Shown piece after piece: positions 35,027 to 43,759 of a stretch of DNA of 64,000 bases. The stretch's first letter is position 1. The number at the start of each line of letters is the position of its first letter. Made by a program: the position numbers and the translations under genes. The stretch is from CAVSRC01 sp963782045 (GTDB lineage Bacteria > Pseudomonadota > Alphaproteobacteria > Rhizobiales > Kaistiaceae). The stretch is taken from NCBI GenBank assembly GCA_963782045.1, contig CAWAIR010000037.1:496001-560000 (forward strand), given 5' to 3'. Below the pieces are notes generated by a model, which saw nothing but the letters and a program-made list of their open reading frames with translations, ran no database searches and was not told the origin of the DNA.

Positions 35027-36042
35027 AGGGCGGGCCCGGTTCGCGGCACGCGCCCTTCGACCGGGAGGGCCGGGTCGGTGTAGCCGAGCGTCGAGGCGTG
35101 GCCGCGCGCGACAAGTTCGTCAACCAGCGCCTCGTCCTCCGCCGAAAACGTGTAGCCGAGGGCGCCCAAGTACGAATCCCACTGCTCCATGGTGCGCGGG
35201 CCGGCGATGGTTGATGTGACCAACCGGTTGTTCAACACCCAGGCAACGGCGAACTGGCTGGCGCTGATGCCCTTTGCCTCGGCGTGCCTGCCCAGCCTCT
35301 GTGCAATCGCCAGAGACTCCGGGCGCCATTCCGTTTCGAGGATACGCTTCTCGTTGCGGCCGGCGCGCGTGCCGGCCGGCGGCGGCACGTCCGGCTCATA
35401 TTTCGCCGTGAGAACACCGCGGGCAAGCGGGCTATAGCTGACGACGCCGACGCCAAAATGATCGGCCGCCGGCAGCTGCTCCACTTCCGCGCCGCGGCTG
35501 ACGATGTTGTAGAGCGGCTGCAGGGCGAGTGGTCGGTCGATGTTGAGGCCGTCGGCAATCCGGCAAGCCTCCGCAATGCGCCAGCCGTGGAAATTTGAGA
35601 TGCCGAAGTAGCGCATCTTGCCCTGCCGGATGAGGTCGGCGAAGGCGCGGATGGGCTCGTCGAGCGGTTGGCCGTAGGCGACGGTATGAAGATAGACGAT
35701 ATCGACATAGTCGGTGCCGAGCCTGCGCAGGCTCGCTTGCACCGCCTCCACCACCCATTTCCGTGAGTAGCCACGCTGGTTCGGTCCCGGCCCCATCGGC
35801 TGGGTCATCTTGGTCGCCAACACCCACTCGTCGCGATGATCCGCGATCAGACGGCCCACCACTTCCTCCGAACGGCCACGCAAGTAAACGTCGGCGACGT
35901 CGAGGAAATTGACGCCGTGCTCGCGCGCCGAGGCGATGATGCGCCCGGCCATGGCTTCGTCCGTCTCCCGCCCGAACAGCATCGTTCCCAAGCAAAGCGG
36001 TGAAACCTTCAGGGCGTGGCGCCCCAGAGCCCGGTATTCCAT
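35023..36042 (-). CDS. Aldo/keto reductase
   Basis: 339-residue NADPH-dependent aldo/keto reductase, (alpha/beta)8 barrel. The catalytic tetrad can be followed: Asp and Tyr in NFLDVADVYLRGRSEEVVG, Lys in EWVLATKMTQ and His in DIVYLHTVAYGQP. The C-terminal cofactor region reads TSTIAGPRTMEQWDSYLGAL. The ATG at 36042 (MEYRALGRHALKVSPLCLGT) has GGAG eight bases upstream and is preferred to an upstream GTG. It sits between the M24 peptidase and amidase A in a leftward three-gene unit. Its place in the pathway (aldehyde or keto acid reduction) is unknown. Confidence 0.93.
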   Translation of the reverse strand: MEYRALGRHALKVSPLCLGTMLFGRETDEAMAGRIIASAREHGVNFLDVADVYLRGRSEEVVGRLIADHRDEWVLATKMTQPMGPGPNQRGYSRKWVVEAVQASLRRLGTDYVDIVYLHTVAYGQPLDEPIRAFADLIRQGKMRYFGISNFHGWRIAEACRIADGLNIDRPLALQPLYNIVSRGAEVEQLPAADHFGVGVVSYSPLARGVLTAKYEPDVPPPAGTRAGRNEKRILETEWRPESLAIAQRLGRHAEAKGISASQFAVAWVLNNRLVTSTIAGPRTMEQWDSYLGALGYTFSAEDEALVDELVARGHASTLGYTDPALPVEGRVPRTGPAL

Positions 36043-36139
36043 GTCACGCACTCCGTTGGGCGTTGTCTTTGCCGCCTGATCCGCCGCGACCTTCGTTCGC
36101 GCTGACGATCGACGGCTTCGGCGTCGACCTCCGCGGCCT

Positions 36140-37301
36140 CTAGACCGGGACGATCAGCTCGCGCGGACAATCTTTGGTCCAGCATTCGACGCCCGTCTCG
36201 GTCACCAAGAACGTCTCCTCGGTGTGGTGACGAACGCCATCGTGATAATAGCTGTACTCGATGCAATAGACGGTATTCGAACTCGAGTATGGTCGTGTTC
36301 ACGTGATTCATGCGCGGCTGCTCATGTGCACCGACGCCTAACCCGTGGCCGACGAACTCGCGCGGGAATTTCTCCAGGTACCTGGAGATCATGGCGTGGC
36401 CCTTGTCGAAGATTTCGCCGCCGGTCATGCCCGGCTTGAGGCTCATGCCCAGTTCCATCTGGACCTCGTTGAGGCGCTTCCAGATTTCCCGGTGACGCTC
36501 ACTAGCCGTACCGACGAAATAAGAGCGCACGAAGTCCGCTCCGTATCCCTGGACGAGCGCGCCCATGTCGACCTTGACGAAATCGCCGTAGGCAATCGTG
36601 TGTCCGACTGGAAAAGGTGCGTGCGCGGCATAGGAAGTCTTCGGCCCGCAACCAACGTTGATGAACTTGATGCCGTCGGCGCCCTGATTGAGCATCGAGA
36701 CGCTGGCGATTCGGAAGAGGTCGTAGTCGGTGGCACCGATCCTGATTGCCTTGCGGAAGTCGGCGTGCGCCTTGACCGTGATTTCGGTCGCCTTCCTCAA
36801 ACGACGGATTTCCTCTGGTGTCTTCACCATGCGCACCAGTTCCATCGCTGCACCGAAATCCACGATCCTGTTGCCAGCGAGAAGCGCGTCCAGCTTCTCC
36901 TTGAAGCCGGCGGGAAGGCTGTCGCCCTCGGTGCCCACCACCATGCCGCTGACCTTGCGTTCGCTCAGGATCGCCTTGGCCGCCTGGAAGAAGTCGTCGT
37001 AGAAATGTGTGTCGATGTCGGTGAAGAACTCCGCCATCGCATAGGCGCGCACGTCTTCGATCCAAGTCGAGTCCATTGCGAGATGGAGATCGACAGCTGG
37101 AACGACAAAAGCCGGCTCGATCGTCGGATCGCGGAAGAAGAAGACGGTGAAGGGACGGTAGGCGAGAGTGCCGCCGTTGTTGAAGAACTCGGACACGTAT
37201 TTCGAGTTATCGTTGCCACGCAGGATCACAAGATCGACCCCGTCGTCCTCCATCCTCTCCCGCAGGCGGGATTCGTTCAAGAACTTCGGCTTTCGCGCCA
37301 T
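36140..37301 (-). CDS. M24-family metallopeptidase (creatinase/Xaa-Pro aminopeptidase-like), single-base frameshift
   Basis: About 386 residues when restored. An N-terminal creatinase domain (NESRLRERMEDDGVDLVILR) is followed by the pita-bread catalytic domain. Metal ligands: two aspartates in VKVDMGALVQGYGADFVRSY, His in FVGHGLGVGAHEQP, and two glutamates that come only after frameshift repair. At 36278-36284 the + strand CGAACTC carries one extra A. Removing it replaces LEFEYRLLHRVQ with LESNTVYCIEYSYYHDG, then HHTEETFLVTETGVECW and the natural stop at 36140. It cleaves N-terminal residues or guanidino/amidino-type substrates such as creatine. First gene of the leftward unit, divergent from the second LysR gene. 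Confidence 0.9.
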
Positions 37302-37511
37302 TTTTCAGCTCCTCGAGAGACGTAAGGCCACCACGGATCGCTTCGCGGCCCGCATGGATCGAATGCCCCACGCGGAGCCTGTCTCGCAGGGCGCCGCCAC
37401 CTAGATAGATCACGTGCGACCGAACGAAAAAAGTGCCATGGTTAGTGCACTCCGATGCCGTAGCAGCATCGTTTCATGCAGCGTTTTCGCACCCTGAGGA
37501 GCCTAAAAAAG

Positions 37512-38429
37512 ATGCTGAAAATGGCCTTTCGCTACTTCGCCGAGGTCGTTCAGCGCGGATCGATCCGTGCGGCAGCGAACGACCTCGGCGTCGCTCAGTC
37601 GGCGATCAGCCGCCAGATCAAGACCCTCGAACACGACATGGGCGCACCGCTGCTCGAGCGGCGACCGCGAGGGGTGGCACTGACGGCGGCGGGCGAGCTC
37701 GTCTTCTCCTACGCCCGCGAGGCGGCTTTCAAGATCGATCGCCTTTCGACGGAGATCGACGCACTCAAGGGTCTTCGTCGTGGCCGTGTGCGCATCCATG
37801 CGGTCGAGGCGATGGTGCAGCATCTGCTTCCGCACGCCATCGACGCCTTCCTGGCGGAGTTTCCCGGCATCAATTTCGAGGTCGAGATTTCGAGTTCCGA
37901 CCGGATCCAGGCGGCTTTGCGCAACGGCCGGACAGAGATCGGAATCGGCTTCTGCTGTGAGCCGGCAAAGGACATACGTCGCGTCTTTGAGGCAAAGGAA
38001 GCGCTGTTTGCAATGGTTGCACCCGATCACCCGCTCGCATCGAGACGCAAGATAAGCGTGCGCGAGCTGGAGGCCTGGCCGACCGCTGTGCCGCCGCCCT
38101 TGACGGGCTCACGCAATCTCATCAACTCCGTCTGCAGCAAGGCCAGTGTCGAGTTGCGGCCGGCGCTGGAGACGAACTCCACGGAACTGCTCCATCGCTA
38201 CGCCTTGGTCGGCCACGGCGTGGCGGTGCTGTCTCGCTTGTCCTGCCTCGACAGTCTGCGCTCGGGTCGGCTCGTGGCACTCCGCTTCCGGGAGCAGGAA
38301 ATGGCGCGTGGCACGATCGAGGTCCTCACCCTCGCCGGCCGCCTCCTGCCCCTCCCCGCCGAGCGATTCCTGGTGCCTCTTCGGCGTGCACTCGACATGC
38401 CCGAACTTTCAGCATTAGCGACTGACTGA
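37512..38429 (+). CDS. LysR-family regulator 2
   Basis: 305-residue LysR-type regulator. Helix-turn-helix: AFRYFAEVVQRGSIRAAAND, LGVAQSAISRQIKTLEHDMG. Effector domain: VRIHAVEAMVQHLLPHAIDA, EIGIGFCCEPAKDIRRVFEA and GHGVAVLSRLSCLDSLRSGR. The ATG at 37512 is favoured by GAGGAG 11-16 bases upstream, although two other in-frame ATGs (37476, 37521) are possible. It is divergent from the M24 peptidase gene (about 210 bases between them) and faces the second amidase/importer operon, so it is well placed to control both. It differs clearly from the first LysR protein and is not a recent copy. Confidence 0.92.
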   Translation: MLKMAFRYFAEVVQRGSIRAAANDLGVAQSAISRQIKTLEHDMGAPLLERRPRGVALTAAGELVFSYAREAAFKIDRLSTEIDALKGLRRGRVRIHAVEAMVQHLLPHAIDAFLAEFPGINFEVEISSSDRIQAALRNGRTEIGIGFCCEPAKDIRRVFEAKEALFAMVAPDHPLASRRKISVRELEAWPTAVPPPLTGSRNLINSVCSKASVELRPALETNSTELLHRYALVGHGVAVLSRLSCLDSLRSGRLVALRFREQEMARGTIEVLTLAGRLLPLPAERFLVPLRRALDMPELSALATD

Positions 38430-38453
38430 TGCCTGCATGGCATCAGTCAGTCG
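38419..38453. terminator. Perfect 15-base hairpin overlapping the LysR 2 stop codon
   Basis: CGACTGACTGATGCC at 38419-38433, loop TGCAT, then GGCATCAGTCAGTCG at 38439-38453. The LysR stop codon lies inside the left arm. Arms are perfect and the loop is five bases. There is no T-tract, so it may be a factor-dependent terminator or an RNA stability element rather than a classical terminator. Confidence 0.65.
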
Positions 38454-38473
38454 CCGAAATTGCGGGCTATGCG

Positions 38474-38518
38474 CGCAACACTCAGCATGATGGAGTCATT
38501 CTAGAAATGAGTGTTGCG
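38474..38518. promoter_or_regulatory. 11-base inverted repeat upstream of amidase B (candidate operator)
   Basis: CGCAACACTCA at 38474-38484 and TGAGTGTTGCG at 38508-38518 form perfect arms 23 bases apart, just upstream of the amidase B GTG at 38533. Spacing of arm centres is about 34 bases. The position suggests a regulator binding site (LysR 2 is encoded immediately upstream) or a leader hairpin that would sequester the ribosome site. This is inferred from symmetry only. Confidence 0.5.
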
Positions 38519-38532
38519 AGGTTGCATAGGCC

Positions 38533-40092
38533 GTGGCTACAGCAGCGAAATCGGAATCGAGGCCGACACTAACTCCGCCGACGCTTGACGAGGTGCGCGA
38601 ACTGGCCGCGTCTCTCAATCTCACAATTTGCGAAAGCGACCTCGAGCAGTACCGCGATCTGCTGACGGCAAACCAAAGCAGCTACGAGGTCGTCGACAAA
38701 ATGGTCGAAGCCAAGCCCGCGGTGAAATATCCGCGCGACCTGGGGCATCGACCGACGGCGGAGGAAGATCCCTACAACGCGTGGTACTGGAAGACCGAGA
38801 TCAAGGGCGCCAAGGACGGCCTGCTCGCGGGCAAGCGCGTTTCAGTGAAGGATACCATCAGCGTCGCCGGCGTGCCGATGGCGGCCGGCGCGCGCCCGAT
38901 GGAAGGTTTCGTTCCCGATATCGATGCGACCGTGGTGACGCGTATTCTGGATGCGGGCGGCATCATCGCCGGCAAGGCCCAGAGCGAAGGCTTTTCGGTC
39001 GGCGGCGCCGGCCACAACTCCTTCAACGGTCCTGTGCGTAATCCGCATGATCCCACGCGATCCTCGGGCGGGTCGTCCAGCGGCAGTGCCGCGTCGGTCG
39101 CGGCGAAGCAGGTGGATATGTCGATCGGCGGGGACCAGGGTGGCTCTGTCCGCCTGCCCGCCTCGTGGTGCGGCGTCTACGGGCTGAAGCCCACGCGGGG
39201 GCTGATGCCGTACACCGGTGTGGCGCAGGTCGATCAGACGCTTGATCACATCGGGCCGATGGCCAACTCGGCGCGTGATGTTGCGCTGCTGCTGGAGGCA
39301 ACGGCGGGACCCGACGGGCTCGATCCGCGTCAGGAGCCGTTCACGCCGCAGGCCTATTCCCAGATGCTGACCGGCAAGGTCGACGGTCTGCGCATCGGCA
39401 TCCTCAAGGAGGGCTTTGGATACGAGGGCGTTTCGGAGCCCGAAGTCGACAGCAGCGTGATGAACGCGGCGGAGCACTTCCGCAAGCTGGGCGCAGAGGT
39501 CGTCGATGTCTCCGTGCCCGCCCATCGCGATGGCCAGTCGATCCTCGTGCCAATTGCCTTCGAAGGCGCCTACGCCACGCTCATCCTCGGTGGCGGCCTC
39601 GGCTACGGCTGGCCCGGCTTCTACGACACTCATTTTCAGGAACACGTCTTGGGGGCCTTGCCGAAGCGCGCCGGCGAGCTGTCGCAGTCGGCCAAGATGT
39701 TCCTGCTCATGGGAGCTTACGTGCATCGCAAGTACCGCGGCCGGTACTACGCCAAGGCGCAGAATCTCGCTCGCCAATTGACGAGTGCTTATCTGGACGC
39801 CTTCCACAAAGTCGACCTGCTCCTGATGCCGGCCACGCCGAAGAAGGCCAACGAGCTCCCCCCGGAGAATTGCGGTCCGGCCGAGTCGGTCGGCCGCTCA
39901 TTCGAAATGTTCGTCGGCACTGGCGGCCAGTTCAACATGGCGGGCCTGCCCGCCATGTCGGTGCCGTGTGCGATGTCCGCAGGCTTGCCAGTCGGCATGA
40001 TGCTCATCGGGCGTCACTACGAAGACGGAGTCGTGCTCAACGCGGCCCATGCTTTCGAGGAAACGGCCGACTGGAGGACGCGCCACCCGTAG
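38533..40092 (+). CDS. Amidase-signature hydrolase B (nitrile-associated amidase type)
   Basis: 519-residue amidase-signature enzyme of a different subgroup from amidase A. It has an N-terminal helical extension (LDEVRELAASLNLTICESDL), as in Rhodococcus-type amidases that work with nitrile hydratase. The catalytic lysine is in RVSVKDTISVAG, the signature is RSSGGSSSGSAASVAAKQVD and the nucleophile region IGGDQGGSVRLPASWCGVYG. Such amidases hydrolyse aliphatic and aryl amides, often enantioselectively. No nitrile hydratase gene is present in the window. GTG start. First gene of the second importer operon, 58 bases before its binding-protein gene. Confidence 0.92.
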   Translation: MATAAKSESRPTLTPPTLDEVRELAASLNLTICESDLEQYRDLLTANQSSYEVVDKMVEAKPAVKYPRDLGHRPTAEEDPYNAWYWKTEIKGAKDGLLAGKRVSVKDTISVAGVPMAAGARPMEGFVPDIDATVVTRILDAGGIIAGKAQSEGFSVGGAGHNSFNGPVRNPHDPTRSSGGSSSGSAASVAAKQVDMSIGGDQGGSVRLPASWCGVYGLKPTRGLMPYTGVAQVDQTLDHIGPMANSARDVALLLEATAGPDGLDPRQEPFTPQAYSQMLTGKVDGLRIGILKEGFGYEGVSEPEVDSSVMNAAEHFRKLGAEVVDVSVPAHRDGQSILVPIAFEGAYATLILGGGLGYGWPGFYDTHFQEHVLGALPKRAGELSQSAKMFLLMGAYVHRKYRGRYYAKAQNLARQLTSAYLDAFHKVDLLLMPATPKKANELPPENCGPAESVGRSFEMFVGTGGQFNMAGLPAMSVPCAMSAGLPVGMMLIGRHYEDGVVLNAAHAFEETADWRTRHP

Positions 40093-40150
40093 TCAGCGGG
40101 AGAGTGCAGGTCGGCATCTGCTTTCGCTACAGCGACGAGAGGGTACGACA

Positions 40151-41749
40151 ATGTCCAAGAAGCTTATTATGCCGCCGACGCTGACGGCCGGACCGAGCGC
40201 CACGCGCCGCGGGTTCATGAAAGGCGTCGGAGTGGGTGGCCTGGCAGTCGCGGGGTCCAGCTTCCCGATTTTCAACATTGCCAACGCCGCCCCGAAGAAC
40301 CTTACCTATGCCCTGTTCGGCGAGCCGGCCGGGCTCAACGAGTTCCTGTACACGGAAATTCATGGCGGCGTCGTAACCACGAACATCTACAACAAGATGG
40401 CTCGCATGAACTACGACACGCTGCAGGTCGAACCGGAACTCGTCGAATGGAAGATGATCGACCCGCTGACCTGGCAGCTGAAGGTCCGCGAAGGCGTCAA
40501 GTGGCACAAGGGCTACGGTGAGCTGACGGCCGAAGATGTCGAGTACGTCTTCAACTACATCCAGGAATCCAACGCCTCGCCGAAGGGCACGGCCCATTTC
40601 ATGGTGGACAACGCCAAGGCGATCGGCAAATACGCCGTCGAAGTGAAACTGAAGACACCCTTTTCGCCCTTTCCGCTGGTCACGCTGGAGTATGGCGGCA
40701 ACATCATGTGCAAGGCTGCCCACAAGGAAATGGGAGATCAGGCCTATGCACGCAACCCGATCGGATCGGGCCCTTTCGTCTTCGACCAATGGGTGTCGGG
40801 CAGCCACATCATTCTCAAGAAGAACACCGATTACTGGCGCCCCGACCAACCGCACGTCGACGAGGTGCTCTATCGCGTCATCGAGGATCCGGGCGTACGG
40901 CTTTCCTCGCTGCTGACCGGCGAGATCGACATCATGCCGCGCCCCGATCCGAAGGACATCGCACGCTTCCGCGAGGGCAAAGAGCCGGGCATCAAGTACC
41001 AGAGCGTGGCCGGTTGGAACTGGGACTACATGGATTTCACCTTTCCGCCGCACATTGATGCGGCGTTCCCGACGGTGAAGGCCGACGTGCGCCGCGCGAT
41101 CAGCTACGCCATCAACCGTCAGTCGATCGTCGATGAGATATACGCCGGCGAAGCGCTGGTGACCGACAACCCGGTGCCGCCGGGCTTCCTGTCGCACCGG
41201 GACTCGCCGGTCTTCTATCCGGCCGAGGGCGACATCGAGAAGGCCAAGGCACTGATGGCCAAGGCCGGGGTTGGCAGCTTCGACCTCGAAGTCATCACGT
41301 CCGACAAGGAATGGCTGCAGCGTGAATGCGAGCTGGTCGCCGCGATGCTTTCGGAAATCGGGATCAACATGACGATCAAGAGCTCGGACATCGGCACCTA
41401 CAGCACGGCGTGGGTGGAGAACAAGTTCCAGGCGGACCTGGAGGACATCACCATCGTCTCTCCGGACGTGGACTCGGCGCTGTACTGGTTCCACCACAAG
41501 GGTGGCCTGGTCGAGCACGGCTGGAACAACGAGCAGGTTTCCGAGTGGCTGGACGAGGGCCGCGTGGAAACCGACCCGGCGAAGCGCACCGTGCTTTACC
41601 ACAAGATCGTCGACGCGATTCTGGACGAGTGCCCGTACATCTACATCGCGCACGTCAACCAGGTGTATTTGCACAAGGACGGCATCCAGGGCTTCAAGGC
41701 GACGCCACAGGAGAACATCGTGCCCCTGTGGAACGTCAGCTGGGCATAG
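40151..41749 (+). CDS. Opp/Dpp-type substrate-binding protein 2
   Basis: 532-residue family 5 solute-binding protein with a twin-arginine leader: ATRRGFMKGVGVGGLAVAGS, cleavage region near IANAAPKN. Motifs include GGVVTTNIYNKMARMNYDTL, DPLTWQLKVREGVKWHKGYG and AEDVEYVFNYIQESNASP. The tail ends ATPQENIVPLWNVSWA. Overall layout and many motifs parallel binding protein 1 (for example GYGELTAEDV versus GYGEITAEDL), so the two are paralogs, although sequence differences are large enough to allow different ligands. Export through Tat implies folding, possibly with cofactor, before secretion; unusual for this family. Confidence 0.93.
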   Translation: MSKKLIMPPTLTAGPSATRRGFMKGVGVGGLAVAGSSFPIFNIANAAPKNLTYALFGEPAGLNEFLYTEIHGGVVTTNIYNKMARMNYDTLQVEPELVEWKMIDPLTWQLKVREGVKWHKGYGELTAEDVEYVFNYIQESNASPKGTAHFMVDNAKAIGKYAVEVKLKTPFSPFPLVTLEYGGNIMCKAAHKEMGDQAYARNPIGSGPFVFDQWVSGSHIILKKNTDYWRPDQPHVDEVLYRVIEDPGVRLSSLLTGEIDIMPRPDPKDIARFREGKEPGIKYQSVAGWNWDYMDFTFPPHIDAAFPTVKADVRRAISYAINRQSIVDEIYAGEALVTDNPVPPGFLSHRDSPVFYPAEGDIEKAKALMAKAGVGSFDLEVITSDKEWLQRECELVAAMLSEIGINMTIKSSDIGTYSTAWVENKFQADLEDITIVSPDVDSALYWFHHKGGLVEHGWNNEQVSEWLDEGRVETDPAKRTVLYHKIVDAILDECPYIYIAHVNQVYLHKDGIQGFKATPQENIVPLWNVSWA

Positions 41750-41842
41750 ACGCATCGCCGGGCGCCCGGCCCTTCCCCGACACGCTCAGCTTGCGGGGAT
41801 CGCCGAGCGCCTGGCGGCGTCTAGTCTCGCCGATCTCGACCG

Positions 41843-42799
41843 ATGGGTGTTTGGTCCTACCTCCTGCGGCGCCTGGTTCAGGTGCCTTTGGTCATCCTGT
41901 TCGTCACCATCATCATCTTCGCGCTGATGAAAGTGACGCCGGGCGACCCGATCTCGATCATGCTCGGCCCCTACGCCACGCCCGAGACGGTGGCTGCGCT
42001 CAAGGCTCAGTATCACCTCGATCAGCCGTTCGTCATACAATACCTGCTATGGGTCCGGGATCTGTTTCACGGTGATCTCGGCAACTCGATCCGTTCGAAG
42101 GAACTGGTCGTGGACCTGGTGGCGGCGCGCTTCCCCGTCAGCCTCACGTTGGCCGGCGTCGCGACCCTGGTCTCCGTCGTCCTCGCCATCCCCGCCGGCG
42201 TCTATGCCGCCTACCGCAAGAACTCGTGGTGGGACTATTTCCTGATGGGCACCGCCACCGTCGGCCTCTCGATCCCGACGTTCACGCTCGGTCTCCTGCT
42301 GATACTGGTGTTCGCCCTGAAGCTTCAGTGGGTGCCGATCTCCGGCATCGGCCTGCGTACCGCATCCGACGGTCTGTGGGCGCTCGTCCAGCCTTATCTC
42401 CTGCCCATCGCCGCGCTTGCCGCCGGCTCCGTCGCGGAACTCGCCCGCGTGATCCGCGCCAGCATGCTGGAAGTCCTCGATCAGGACTACATCCGCACCG
42501 CACGCGCCGAAGGGATGAACGATATGGAGATCATTCGCGTGCATGCGCTGAAGAATGCGCTGATCCCGGTGATCACCGTCGTGGCCATATCGTTTGCCTT
42601 CCAGGTCGGCAACACGCTCACCGTCGAATACCTGTTCAGCATACCCGGCCTCGGATCGGCGCTGATTGCGGCCGTGATCAATCGCGATTTTCCGGTCATC
42701 CAGGGACTGACGCTCGTCGTCGGCCTGGTCTTCATCGCCACCAATCTACTGGCCGACATCTCCTACGCGATTGTCGATCCGCGGGTTCGGTACAACTGA
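41843..42799 (+). CDS. Opp/Dpp-type ABC permease 2A (DppB-like)
   Basis: 318-residue permease: MGVWSYLLRRLVQVPLVILF, TPGDPISIMLGPYATPETVA, EAA region YIRTARAEGMNDMEIIRVHA and tail LLADISYAIVDPRVRYN. Paralog of permease 1A with the same six-segment layout. It is 93 bases after the binding protein gene. Pairs with permease 2B, 33 bases downstream. Confidence 0.93.
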   Translation: MGVWSYLLRRLVQVPLVILFVTIIIFALMKVTPGDPISIMLGPYATPETVAALKAQYHLDQPFVIQYLLWVRDLFHGDLGNSIRSKELVVDLVAARFPVSLTLAGVATLVSVVLAIPAGVYAAYRKNSWWDYFLMGTATVGLSIPTFTLGLLLILVFALKLQWVPISGIGLRTASDGLWALVQPYLLPIAALAAGSVAELARVIRASMLEVLDQDYIRTARAEGMNDMEIIRVHALKNALIPVITVVAISFAFQVGNTLTVEYLFSIPGLGSALIAAVINRDFPVIQGLTLVVGLVFIATNLLADISYAIVDPRVRYN

Positions 42800-42832
42800 G
42801 CAGGCTGTGTCGATGAAAGGAAACGCAATCGC

Positions 42833-43729
42833 ATGAGCGTCGAGGCGCAGCCGATGTTGCCGAGCGAGGAGGTCGCAGAAGTCGGCGCGCGTTCGCCGCT
42901 GCGCCTGGCGGCGTCGCAGTTCTTCCACCACCGCCTCGCCGTCATCGGGCTCGTGGTGATCACCATCATGGTGCTGGCGGCCGTGTTCGCACCGTATCTC
43001 TCGGGCTACCAGCCGAACAAGCCGAACCTGCACATGAAGCTTCACGCGCCATCACTGGACTTTCCGTTCGGGACCGACCACTTCGGCCGCGACGTGCTAA
43101 CCCGCACTCTCTACGGCGCACGCGTTTCGCTGCTGGTGGGATTGGGCGTCGTCCTCATCGCGGCCGGCATCGGGACGCCGCTTGGCATCATCTCCGGCTA
43201 CTTCGGCGGCTGGCTCGACAACATCATCATGCGGCTGATGGACGCTTTCCTGACGTTCCCGCCACTCCTTCTCGCGGTCGCCGTCATGGGCACGCTCGGC
43301 CCCGCGACACAGAACGTCACGCTGGCGATAGGCCTGGTCTATATCCCAGTCTTCGCGCGCCTGGCACGCGGCAGTACCCTCAACCTGCGCGATGCCACCT
43401 ACGTATCGGCGTCGGTGGCGCTCGGCGCCTCCAGCTGGCGCATCATTTCGCGCGACATCCTTCCGAACATCGCCGGCGTGATGATCGTGCTGGTCGCCAT
43501 CACCTTCTCGCGTGCGGTGGTCGCGGAAGCGGCGCTCAGCTTCGTCGGGCTGGGCGTGCAGCCGCCGACGCCGAGCTGGGGCCGCGATCTGCAGGAGGCG
43601 CGCCGCTATCTCGAGGATGCCTGGTGGCTGGCTACCTTCCCGACGCTGGCGATCGCCGCTGCGGTGCTCAGCATGACCTTCATCGGTGATGGTCTGCGTG
43701 ACGCCCTTGATCCGCGCACCCGCCGATGA
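42833..43729 (+). CDS. Opp/Dpp-type ABC permease 2B (DppC-like)
   Basis: 298-residue permease: LRLAASQFFHHRLAVIGLVV, FPFGTDHFGRDVLTRTLYGA, EAA region YVSASVALGASSWRIISRDI, and MTFIGDGLRDALDPR at the end. Paralog of permease 1B. The fourth DUF4392 gene follows after 30 bases and separates the permeases from their ATPase genes, which is a strong sign that the DUF4392 enzyme and the importer form one functional unit. Confidence 0.93.
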   Translation: MSVEAQPMLPSEEVAEVGARSPLRLAASQFFHHRLAVIGLVVITIMVLAAVFAPYLSGYQPNKPNLHMKLHAPSLDFPFGTDHFGRDVLTRTLYGARVSLLVGLGVVLIAAGIGTPLGIISGYFGGWLDNIIMRLMDAFLTFPPLLLAVAVMGTLGPATQNVTLAIGLVYIPVFARLARGSTLNLRDATYVSASVALGASSWRIISRDILPNIAGVMIVLVAITFSRAVVAEAALSFVGLGVQPPTPSWGRDLQEARRYLEDAWWLATFPTLAIAAAVLSMTFIGDGLRDALDPRTRR

Positions 43730-43759
43730 ACTATTCAATCCCACCCACAGGAGGACTAC

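Noticed and set aside
37302..37511. Possible regulatory RNA between the M24 peptidase gene and LysR 2
   Set aside because: The 210-base gap is long enough for divergent promoters but shows no strong hairpin, T-tract or conserved RNA motif.
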